Shown here in pieces: positions 7,071 to 13,636 of a stretch of DNA of 13,937 bases. The translations under genes were made by a program, and so were the position numbers. Origin of the DNA: Pseudomonadota bacterium. Lineage in GTDB: Bacteria; Pseudomonadota; Gammaproteobacteria; Arenicellales; UBA868. How positions within the stretch are numbered: position 1 is the first letter of the stretch; every line of letters begins with the position of its first letter. The DNA is taken from positions 1-13,937 of the forward strand of contig JABJIU010000107.1 of assembly GCA_018661145.1 (NCBI GenBank). Direction: 5' to 3'. The notes below the pieces were generated by a model. That model saw only the letters and a list, made by a program, of their open reading frames with translations. It did not search any database and was not told where the DNA came from.

Positions 7071-9116
7071 TCAATGCTGGAGTTGGTGCCGGGTTCTGTT
7101 GAATGGCACCCCATCAGGGTCAATTTCTGTATCGAACTCGCGCGCATAACGATGACCCTCATAGACAGCTGCTGCAATGATAGATGGACCGAAGCAGTCA
7201 CCGATGCGCCGCACCGATATTTTTCCTTTAAGTGTTTCAAAAAGTTCATCTCGAGGTAGTCGCGCCGTCACCGAAACAACGTTGCCTTCATGATCGCTGA
7301 CCTCCCCAGTCAATGTATTGGTCAACCGCAACCGTCCCTCGCTGACGTCGGCCAACTGATGACGTGCGAGAATTTGAACGCCGGCATTCAGCAACCGCTT
7401 TTCAATGTGCCGTTGTTCCAAGGTGTACTCAGTCCAACTCGCAACGCACATTCCCGGTGTTGCCAGCGTGACCCGGTATCCTTCACTGACAAGCAGTTCC
7501 GCGATCACACTGGCCATGTAGTAATGATCGTCATCGTAAACAGTGACCGCACTGCCGGGCGTATCGGGGCGCTTGCCATCCATAATGTCGTCCGGTGTCA
7601 AAGCTTTGCAGCCCGGCACAGAAAACCTGATACTTCTGCCGACGCCGTCATTGCGCCATAGCGCGCCGGTGGCCAGTGCAACCGCATCGGCACCGAATTC
7701 CTGGATTCGCTCAGCATCCATTTCGCTTTCGAGATAGATCTCTACGTTGGACATGCGCTGGATTTGACCCAGCCGATAATCACGCACTCTCGCCCATTCG
7801 TTGAGTTTCGGTAAACGGCTTTCACGCGTGACGCGCCCGCCCACTTCGCCCCTGGCTTCGGCCAGTGTTACCTGATAGCCACGTTTACCTAATCCGTGCG
7901 CGGCTTCGAGGCCGGCCGGACCCGCCCCGACGATGAGAATGGTCGACTCTGATTCTTTTGGTTCAATTTTTTCTGGATGCCATCCCTTGCGCCACTCCTC
8001 CCCCATCGTAGGATTTTGTGTGCACCGGCTCGGCGCCGAAAGATTATTCCAGGCGGCGCAGACGTTACAGCCGATACACTCGCGGATATCTTCCGGCCGA
8101 CCTTCTCTGATCTTAGCGGGCAGAAAAGGGTCAGCAATGGATGGACGTGCTGCGCCAATAATATCCACCAAACCACGGCGAATAGCCGACACCATGGTAT
8201 CGGGAGAGGTGTAACGGCCGACCGCAGAAACGGGTTTACTGGTGACTGATTTAACGAAGGAAATATATTCTTCCTGATAACCTTCTGGCGCAAAGCGCGA
8301 GCTCATCGAATCATTTTCCCAGTCGCTGACGTTGACATCCCACATGTCGGGCAATTCGGCGAGCATTTCGATCGCTTCCTTGCCTTCTCCGCCCCATTCC
8401 AGTCCGCCCTTACCCATCATCTCATCAACTGCAAAACGCGCCACCACCGCCATGGTGTCGCCGATCGCGTCTCTTGTTTCCTCGATGAGTTCACGGTAGA
8501 GGCGCAGCCGATTCTCCAGAGAGCCACCGTATTCATCACTGCGCTGATTACTTTGACGCGAAAGAAAATGACTGGGCACAGTACCATCGTGTCCGGCATA
8601 AACCACGACCATATCGAAACCGGCCTCACGCGCTCGAAGCACAGCCTTGCGATGCCAGCGACGATAGTCTCGAATATCGCCCCGGCTCATCGCGCGCGCC
8701 TGTATCGGGTGCTGATGCCATGTCACTGGCCGATGTTCAGGGCCGATAGGGACCTCTCGAGAGTAAAGACAGCCGCTGTCCTGACCGTTATGTACGAGTT
8801 CGATGCCGGCAAGAGCACCGTGCTCATGCACAGCATCCACCATAGCCGCCAGATAGGGCAGGTCACCATCATCCCACATACTGGTTTCGGTGAAAGGCTG
8901 CACATCGCCGGTGGGATGGAAGTCACATTGTTCGGTAGTGACGATTCCCCAACCACCTTCCGCTTTCATGCCGCGCATGGCTATCATGCTGTCAGGGAAC
9001 ATACGCCCCATGCCGTTGCAGTGAGGGACCTGGTAAAACCTGTTTGGCGCCGTAACCGGGCCAATTTTTACAGGCTCGAACAGGACGTCGTATCGGGGGT
9101 CGCGCTGGTTGCTCAT
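7071..9116 (-). CDS. dimethylamine/trimethylamine dehydrogenase-type flavoprotein (6-S-cysteinyl FMN, 4Fe-4S)
   Basis: The 681-residue protein closely follows bacterial trimethylamine dehydrogenase, which oxidatively demethylates methylamines to a smaller amine plus formaldehyde and passes electrons to ETF. FYQVPHC puts Cys33 at the position of the cysteine that covalently binds FMN. Tyr173 and His176 (VVYAGH) and Asp269 (WEND) match the Tyr/His/Asp active-site group. The Fe-S cysteines are Cys347, Cys350, Cys353 and Cys365. VGAGPAG (396-402) begins the ADP-binding domain. In the aromatic bowl that holds trimethylammonium, two tryptophans are kept (Trp266, Trp356), but Gln63 replaces the tyrosine. 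That substitution is the one I recall for dimethylamine dehydrogenase, so a secondary amine is favoured. Histamine- or N-methyl-amino-acid-dehydrogenase relatives cannot be excluded. The start lies 12 bases after the stop of the GFA gene without a clear ribosome binding site, which suggests coupling. ETF genes are not in the window. Confidence 0.87.
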   Translation of the reverse strand: MSNQRDPRYDVLFEPVKIGPVTAPNRFYQVPHCNGMGRMFPDSMIAMRGMKAEGGWGIVTTEQCDFHPTGDVQPFTETSMWDDGDLPYLAAMVDAVHEHGALAGIELVHNGQDSGCLYSREVPIGPEHRPVTWHQHPIQARAMSRGDIRDYRRWHRKAVLRAREAGFDMVVVYAGHDGTVPSHFLSRQSNQRSDEYGGSLENRLRLYRELIEETRDAIGDTMAVVARFAVDEMMGKGGLEWGGEGKEAIEMLAELPDMWDVNVSDWENDSMSSRFAPEGYQEEYISFVKSVTSKPVSAVGRYTSPDTMVSAIRRGLVDIIGAARPSIADPFLPAKIREGRPEDIRECIGCNVCAAWNNLSAPSRCTQNPTMGEEWRKGWHPEKIEPKESESTILIVGAGPAGLEAAHGLGKRGYQVTLAEARGEVGGRVTRESRLPKLNEWARVRDYRLGQIQRMSNVEIYLESEMDAERIQEFGADAVALATGALWRNDGVGRSIRFSVPGCKALTPDDIMDGKRPDTPGSAVTVYDDDHYYMASVIAELLVSEGYRVTLATPGMCVASWTEYTLEQRHIEKRLLNAGVQILARHQLADVSEGRLRLTNTLTGEVSDHEGNVVSVTARLPRDELFETLKGKISVRRIGDCFGPSIIAAAVYEGHRYAREFDTEIDPDGVPFNRTRHQLQH

Positions 9117-9128
9117 GGCAGCATTAGA

Positions 9129-9608
9129 TCAGGGTGTCCGCTGATCGGCGCCCTGAGACGCATAAGCCTTTGTGAGCCCCAGGCTCTCGTCGCATCGGGT
9201 ACGGGGCAACCCGTCATCAAAGTTTACCCACGAAAGCTGCCCCTCCACGCCAAAATGCCAGTCGGGCGACCTTATCTCGGGCTCATCCAAAGAGCCCACG
9301 GATAACCAGACCGTTCCGGGGTGTGCCGTTGGAGGGTCCTCAATCGAAACAAGATAACGAAATGCCAGCGGACTGCCGCAACCCAGACAGAAACCGCGCT
9401 CCATAATGGAAGACGACTTATACCAGACCGGCTGGCTGCGGGTAAATCTCAGATCGGTCAGCGCGAACGCGACGCCGCAATGAAAAGGACTGCCTGACCA
9501 TCTCTGGCAATTGCGACAATGGCATGTCCCCATATCGAGTGGAGGCCCGCTCAACTCGTAGCGCACACGCCCGCAAAGACAACCTCCGGTAATCACGGGT
9601 TCAGTCAT
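9129..9608 (-). CDS. GFA / CENP-V-fold zinc protein (glutathione-formaldehyde-activating-like)
   Basis: The 159-residue protein has the cysteine pattern of the GFA family: GGCLCG (Cys10, Cys12), CHCRNC (Cys29, Cys31, Cys34) and CLGCGSP (Cys74, Cys77), which build the two zinc sites. The founding member was described in Paracoccus as speeding S-hydroxymethylglutathione formation from formaldehyde. Many homologues have no proven role, so the family name should not be taken as function. Here context supports a formaldehyde link: it sits directly upstream of an amine dehydrogenase whose reaction releases formaldehyde, with only 12 bases between them on the same strand. The C-terminal part (about 85-159) is typical of family members, with a VEGQLSWVNFDDGLP segment. 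No secretion signal is seen, so it should be cytoplasmic. Confidence 0.83.
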   Translation of the reverse strand: MTEPVITGGCLCGRVRYELSGPPLDMGTCHCRNCQRWSGSPFHCGVAFALTDLRFTRSQPVWYKSSSIMERGFCLGCGSPLAFRYLVSIEDPPTAHPGTVWLSVGSLDEPEIRSPDWHFGVEGQLSWVNFDDGLPRTRCDESLGLTKAYASQGADQRTP

Positions 9609-9663
9609 TGGAGAGTTCGCGTATCCTGATTCTGGCGCACTGAGTCACAGTTAAAGCCGAGGA

Positions 9664-10278
9664 TCAGCGGTAAACGTCCGGCACCTGATTCGGAGCATCG
9701 AAGGTGACTTCGAGGTCTCTTAGCAGCCCGTCGGTTATGCTGTAGATCCAACCGTGCACCTGTAAGAACTGGCCCCGCTCCCAGGCACCCTGCACCGTGC
9801 TGGTGTGGCAGACGTTATTGACCTGCTCGGTCACGTTCATCTCGCAAAGACGGTTGACCCGGGTTTCGTGATCGGTACAGTCAGAAAATTTCGACAGATT
9901 TCGATGGTACAGATCTTTGATGTGCATCAGCCAGTTGTCGATCAGACCGCTGGGGCGTTCATTGATCGCTGTCTCCACACCGCCGCAACCGTAGTGCCCA
10001 CAGACAATAATGTGTCGGACCTTCAGCACCTCCACGGCATACTGAATGACGGAGAGGCAGTTGAGGTCGGTATGGATTACCAGATTGGCGACGTTGCGAT
10101 GCACAAAAATCTCACCGGGCAGCAAGTCCACAATCTGGTTGGACGGAACCCGGCTATCCGAGCATCCAATCCAGAGATATTCAGGACTCTGCTGATGCGA
10201 GAGTCTCTCAAAGAACTCGGGGTCATCTTCCGTGATCTTCGCTGCCCAGCGTCGGTTGTTTTCAAAAAGTTTTTTCAT
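9664..10278 (-). CDS. can: beta-class carbonic anhydrase
   Basis: This 204-residue enzyme interconverts CO2 and bicarbonate. It is close to E. coli Can along its whole length, for example FVHRNVANLVIHTDLNCLS (58-76) and NWLMHIKDLY. Zinc ligands are Cys39 and Asp41 in WIGCSDSRVP, and His95 and Cys98 in CGHYGCGG. I place the start at the ATG at 10278 (MKKLFENNRRWA), which aligns with Can. An in-frame ATG at 10458 would add 60 unrelated residues and overlap the divergent gene's start. No strong Shine-Dalgarno sequence is visible. It ends 55 bases before the GFA gene on the same strand, so it may head a transcript can-GFA-amine dehydrogenase. It could supply bicarbonate from CO2 released by formaldehyde oxidation, but a plain housekeeping role is equally likely. 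Confidence 0.93.
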   Translation of the reverse strand: MKKLFENNRRWAAKITEDDPEFFERLSHQQSPEYLWIGCSDSRVPSNQIVDLLPGEIFVHRNVANLVIHTDLNCLSVIQYAVEVLKVRHIIVCGHYGCGGVETAINERPSGLIDNWLMHIKDLYHRNLSKFSDCTDHETRVNRLCEMNVTEQVNNVCHTSTVQGAWERGQFLQVHGWIYSITDGLLRDLEVTFDAPNQVPDVYR

Positions 10279-10456
10279 AGGGTTTGATTTTATCGCTGTT
10301 TTCCAGGACAGGCTTAAGTTCGCATGAGATGCCGTCTCAGCTGGATTCTTACGCAAATCGCATAATCCTTTGGGCGACAAGGCCTCGCCTTTGGGTAATT
10401 CCCTAGTGTAGATTGGGTATTCGCGTTGCGACACTTTTGGTATATGGAGAAACACC
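10279..10456. promoter_or_regulatory. divergent regulatory region between can and the Rieske oxygenase operon
   Basis: These 178 bases must hold the promoters for both directions. I see no confident -35/-10 pair. Notable elements are an inverted repeat TGAGA-TGCCG-TCTCA (10325-10339), a small hairpin AAGGC-CTC-GCCTT (10379-10391), and three TTGGG copies at 10370, 10391 and 10413, spaced 21 and 22 bases apart. The helical phasing would suit a dimeric or multimeric activator. A GGAGA ribosome binding site (10446-10450) precedes the Rieske ATG by six bases. Confidence 0.45.
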
Positions 10457-11602
10457 ATGGCAACTCAAACAATCGATACCCGCACCTTCGACCGCATCAG
10501 CCGGGGATTCGACGCCATCGCCTCACGCTCACACTCGCTGCATGCGGACTGCTACCGGGACCCGGACTTTCTTGATCTTGAGCGCCAGCAGATATTCCAC
10601 AAGAGTTGGCAATTTCTGTGTCATGAGGAAAACCTCGCCAAGCCGGGTAGTTATGTTGCAACTGAGATTGAGGGACAAAGCATATTCGCCTGTAGAGACC
10701 AAGACAGCAAACTGCGCGCTTTCTACAACGTCTGCAAGCATCGAGGTCATCAACTGCTTCAAGGCAGCGGTCAGACAAAAGTCATCACCTGTCCCTATCA
10801 CGCATGGGTTTATGGTCTCGATGGACGCCTCACCCGCGCTCGGCGCTCGGAATTGATAGAAAATTTCGATACCCAAAAGATCTGCCTGGACGCCGTGCGA
10901 GTCGAGGTCTTCTGTCATCTGGTGTTTATTAACCTCGATCCCGATGCACCCGAGCTCGCCAAGCAGACCGGGTCACTGTCAGAGGAGATCATGTCCTACG
11001 CTCCTGATCTCGCCAGCCTAACCTATGCCCACACCCTGACCTACCGGATCAAGGCCAACTGGAAAGCCGTGGTAGATAACTTTCTCGAGTGCTACCACTG
11101 TCCAGTCGCCCACCGTGATTTTTGTACGCTGGTCGAGATGGACACGTACAAGGTGAAGAACCACGGCATCTACTCGAGCCACATGGCCAAGGCAGGCCGC
11201 GGTGACAACAAAGCCTATGATGTCGACAGTGCCAGCGTTACCGACCACGCTGTCTGGTACCTGTGGCCGAACACTACGCTGATGCGCTATCCGGGACGCG
11301 GCAACTTCATGGTCTGGCGCTTTTATCCTGACGGTCCTGAGCAGACTTACGAGGTATTCGATTTTTTCTTCGAAACCAACACCCCCAACGAATCCGAGAT
11401 CGAGGCCATCCGGTTCATCGATGAGGTGTTGCAGCCCGAAGATATCGGGCTTGTGGAAAGCGTTCAACGGGGTATGCAGACCCCGGCATTTAACCAGGGC
11501 CGTTACCTGGTCGATCCGGACGGCAGCGGCATGAGCGAACATGCTGTGCACCATTTTCACGGTCTGCTACTGGATGCCTACCGGGGAGCCGTACAATCGT
11601 GA
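10457..11602 (+). CDS. Rieske non-heme iron oxygenase, quaternary-ammonium type (GbcA/CntA-like)
   Basis: The 381-residue protein is the oxygenase subunit of a two-component Rieske system. The [2Fe-2S] site is Cys93-x-His95 and Cys112-x2-His115. The mononuclear iron ligands are His214, His219 and Asp329. Just before His214 the bridging position carries Glu211 (LECYHC) instead of the Asp of naphthalene dioxygenase. The same swap is known in carnitine monooxygenase CntA, and the NFLECYHCPVAH and PEDIGLVESVQRGMQ segments place it with choline, glycine betaine, carnitine and stachydrine oxygenases. These act on quaternary amines by N-demethylation or C-N cleavage. No reductase partner is in the window. 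It starts the divergent operon, with a good ribosome binding site, and overlaps the next gene by four bases. The substrate is undetermined. The SDR and BKACE that follow point to a beta-hydroxy or beta-keto acid with an ammonium group. Confidence 0.88.
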   Translation: MATQTIDTRTFDRISRGFDAIASRSHSLHADCYRDPDFLDLERQQIFHKSWQFLCHEENLAKPGSYVATEIEGQSIFACRDQDSKLRAFYNVCKHRGHQLLQGSGQTKVITCPYHAWVYGLDGRLTRARRSELIENFDTQKICLDAVRVEVFCHLVFINLDPDAPELAKQTGSLSEEIMSYAPDLASLTYAHTLTYRIKANWKAVVDNFLECYHCPVAHRDFCTLVEMDTYKVKNHGIYSSHMAKAGRGDNKAYDVDSASVTDHAVWYLWPNTTLMRYPGRGNFMVWRFYPDGPEQTYEVFDFFFETNTPNESEIEAIRFIDEVLQPEDIGLVESVQRGMQTPAFNQGRYLVDPDGSGMSEHAVHHFHGLLLDAYRGAVQS

Positions 11603-12369
11603 GTGCCGTGCCGCCGAATTACCTCCAGGGGCGGATCGCCCTGGTTACGGGTGGCTGTGGCGGGATCGGACGCGCTATCTGTCAGCGCTTTCATGCCGAA
11701 GGCGCTGTCGTCTATGCAACCGACGTCACCTCATTTGATTTTCCCGAACCCAACATCCATGTGCTACACCAGGATGTCGGCGCTGAAAGCGATGCCAAGG
11801 CCGCGATGGCCCAGGTGGCGAAAGATCACGGCCGGCTCGATATTCTGGTGAATGCCGCTGGGATCGAGATCGAAAAAACCATCGAGGACACCACGCTCGA
11901 GGAGTGGAATCGCAGCTTCTCTATTAACGTCAACGGCACTTTCCTGACCAGTAAATACGCGTTGCCACTGATGCGTAAGGCCGGTGCAGGCTCAATCATC
12001 AACTTTGGATCCTACGACGGCTTCATTGCAGACCCCTCCCTTGCCGTCTACTGCGCCACCAAAGGCGCGGTGCATGCGCTGACCCGGGCCATGGCCTGCG
12101 ATCACGGGCCCGAAGGCATCCGTGTCAACGCTGTATGTCCCGGGTATGTCGATACGCCGATGCTACAAAGTTTCTTCGGCGAATCGGGTGACATCGAGTC
12201 CCTGAAACAGGCCGTGCGGGATGTGCATCCCATCCGAAGCTACGGTCAGCCCGAGGATATTGCCAACCTCGTGAACTGGCTTGCGGGTGACGAAGCGCGT
12301 TATGCTTCCGGACAATTGTGGGTGATCGATGGCGGTCTGTCTGCACAGGTGCAGCAGATGCGCCTGTAG
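11599..12369 (+). CDS. short-chain dehydrogenase/reductase, NAD-type, coupled to the Rieske gene
   Basis: This is a classical SDR of 256 residues. The cofactor glycine motif is TGGCGGIG (17-24), Asp42 closes the second strand (VVYATD) and favours NAD over NADP, and NAAG lies at 85-88. The catalytic set is Asn110, Ser138, Tyr151 and Lys155 (YCATK). The GTG start overlaps the Rieske stop as GTGA, so the two proteins are probably made by coupled translation. With an NAD-preferring SDR ahead of a beta-keto acid cleavage enzyme, the natural guess is oxidation of a 3-hydroxy acid to a 3-keto acid. The family alone does not fix the substrate. It shares a striking segment, GIxIEKTIxDTT (88-99), with the second SDR at 13637. 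Confidence 0.88.
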   Translation: MSAVPPNYLQGRIALVTGGCGGIGRAICQRFHAEGAVVYATDVTSFDFPEPNIHVLHQDVGAESDAKAAMAQVAKDHGRLDILVNAAGIEIEKTIEDTTLEEWNRSFSINVNGTFLTSKYALPLMRKAGAGSIINFGSYDGFIADPSLAVYCATKGAVHALTRAMACDHGPEGIRVNAVCPGYVDTPMLQSFFGESGDIESLKQAVRDVHPIRSYGQPEDIANLVNWLAGDEARYASGQLWVIDGGLSAQVQQMRL

Positions 12370-12402
12370 CCCGGACTATTATTCACAAAGAGACGCCAAC
12401 GC

Positions 12403-13332
12403 ATGAGCCAACCAGTCATCATCACCTGTGCCGCGACGGGTAGTATTCATACCCCTACCATGTCGCCGTATCTACCCATCACACCGGCCGAGATTGCCGA
12501 GGCTGCCATTGGTGCAGCGCAGGCCGGTGCCGCCGTTATTCATCTGCACGCACGGAACCCTGAAAACGGACGACCGGACTACCGGCCCGAGACCTTCCTG
12601 GAATTTCTGCCGGTCATCAAGGCGCAGTGCAACGCAGTGATCAACATCTCAACCGGTGGCGGTATGGGGATGACTATTGAAGAACGTCTGGCGGCAGCGC
12701 TCACAACGAGCCCGGAAATGGCTTCTCTCAATATGGGCTCAATAAATTTCGGTATCTTCCCGCTGGCAGATAAGTACACCGAGTGGAAATATGACTGGGA
12801 GCACGACTTCCTCGCCTCTACCAAGGACTTTATCTTTCCCAATACTTTCAAGACTATCGAATACGCACTCAGAGAACTCGGCGACGGCCACGGCACTCGC
12901 TTTGAATTTGAGTGCTATGACCTCGGCCATCTTTACAACCTTGCCCACGTGGTAGATGCAGGCCTGGTCAGGCCGCCCTTTTTTATCCAACTGATCTTCG
13001 GCATTCTGGGCGGCGCTGGGGCAGACCCGGACAACCTCACCCATATGCACAACACCGCGGTCAAACTCTTCGGCGATGACTTCGAATGGTCGGTGCTGGC
13101 AGCGGGTCGGCACCAGATGCCTTTCGCCATCCAGGCGAGTCTGCGCGGAGGCAACGTCCGGGTCGGCCTTGAAGACAGCCTCTACATCGGCAAGGGGGAG
13201 CTCGCGACTTCAAATGCCCAGCAAGTTGAGAAGATTCGTGGGATTATTGAATCGCTCGGCCTGACCGTTGCCACGCCTGATGAGGCCCGCCGGCGCCTTG
13301 CGCTTAAGGGCGCAAGTCAGGTGAAGTTTTAA
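12403..13332 (+). CDS. beta-keto acid cleavage enzyme, BKACE / DUF849 family
   Basis: The 309-residue protein belongs to the BKACE (Kce) family, which condenses a beta-keto acid with acetyl-CoA and splits it into acetoacetate plus a new CoA ester. Known members act on 3-keto-5-aminohexanoate and on dehydrocarnitine, giving betainyl-CoA. The zinc site fits His47 and His49 (VIHLHARNP) and Glu257 (NVRVGLED). The N-terminal ITPAEIAEAAIGAAQAGAA helix, the STGGG loop (83-87) and the FEFECYDLGH strand are also typical. Length is normal. It starts 33 bases after the SDR stop on the same strand, so it is part of the same operon. Substrate residues cannot be read reliably by eye. A carnitine-like beta-keto acid is inferred from the neighbouring quaternary-ammonium oxygenase. 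The thioesterase that would release the acid from CoA is not in the window. Confidence 0.88.
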   Translation: MSQPVIITCAATGSIHTPTMSPYLPITPAEIAEAAIGAAQAGAAVIHLHARNPENGRPDYRPETFLEFLPVIKAQCNAVINISTGGGMGMTIEERLAAALTTSPEMASLNMGSINFGIFPLADKYTEWKYDWEHDFLASTKDFIFPNTFKTIEYALRELGDGHGTRFEFECYDLGHLYNLAHVVDAGLVRPPFFIQLIFGILGGAGADPDNLTHMHNTAVKLFGDDFEWSVLAAGRHQMPFAIQASLRGGNVRVGLEDSLYIGKGELATSNAQQVEKIRGIIESLGLTVATPDEARRRLALKGASQVKF

Positions 13333-13343
13333 GGATAGACCCC

Positions 13344-13493
13344 ATGAAACCAAGAAACCTACTCCTACTCCTGCGCGGGAAAAAAGAAGCACCGACAGAT
13401 CTTCGGAGACTTGGCCTCGGCCTTGCCGTGCTGCTTGGTCTCTATTTCGGGATGGAATATCTGGGCCTGTGGGGATTTTCACCCAGGGATTAA
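13344..13493 (+). CDS. small single-span membrane protein, 49 residues, unknown function
   Basis: I do not recognise this protein. The frame starts at an ATG with an AAGGA ribosome binding site eight bases upstream and begins 11 bases after the BKACE stop, so it is well placed to be translated as part of the operon. It has a basic N-terminal part (MKPRNLLLLLRGKK and then DLRR), then one hydrophobic segment at about 23-43 (LGLGLAVLLGLYFGMEYLGLW) and a short tail GFSPRD. By the positive-inside rule the N-terminus would face the cytoplasm. It could be an accessory subunit of a transporter or a membrane anchor for an electron-transfer partner, or a remnant of a longer gene. Both roles are guesses. 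Confidence 0.6.
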   Translation: MKPRNLLLLLRGKKEAPTDLRRLGLGLAVLLGLYFGMEYLGLWGFSPRD

Positions 13494-13503
13494 GTGATAC
13501 TTC

Positions 13504-13553
13504 GGGGAAACCAATCCCCTATCCCCCGTCATCAACCAGTGGATAGGGGATTT
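13504..13553 (+). terminator. strong hairpin, terminator or attenuator, ahead of the second SDR
   Basis: AATCCCCTATCC (13513-13524) and GGATAGGGGATT (13541-13552) form a perfect 12-bp stem with a 16-base loop, followed by the T-rich TCTT. GGGGA at 13504-13508 can instead pair with TCCCC at 13515-13519, a small hairpin that excludes the large one. The arrangement fits an intrinsic terminator, possibly with an alternative antiterminating fold. The T-tract is short, so partial read-through into the next SDR is likely. Confidence 0.55.
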
Positions 13554-13636
13554 CTTAAGGAGAAGACCACTGAACCTACTCTGCTCCAGGCGCCGTTATC
13601 CCATCATGCTCGCTACACTTTTTGGAGGCGTCCTTT

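Noticed and set aside
8553..9305. 250-residue open frame on the plus strand
   Set aside because: It is antisense to the well-supported amine dehydrogenase and GFA genes and shows no recognisable domain.
10279..10458. 60-residue N-terminal extension of the carbonic anhydrase
   Set aside because: The extra sequence overlaps the divergent gene's start and has no counterpart in Can. The ATG at 10278 aligns with the family.
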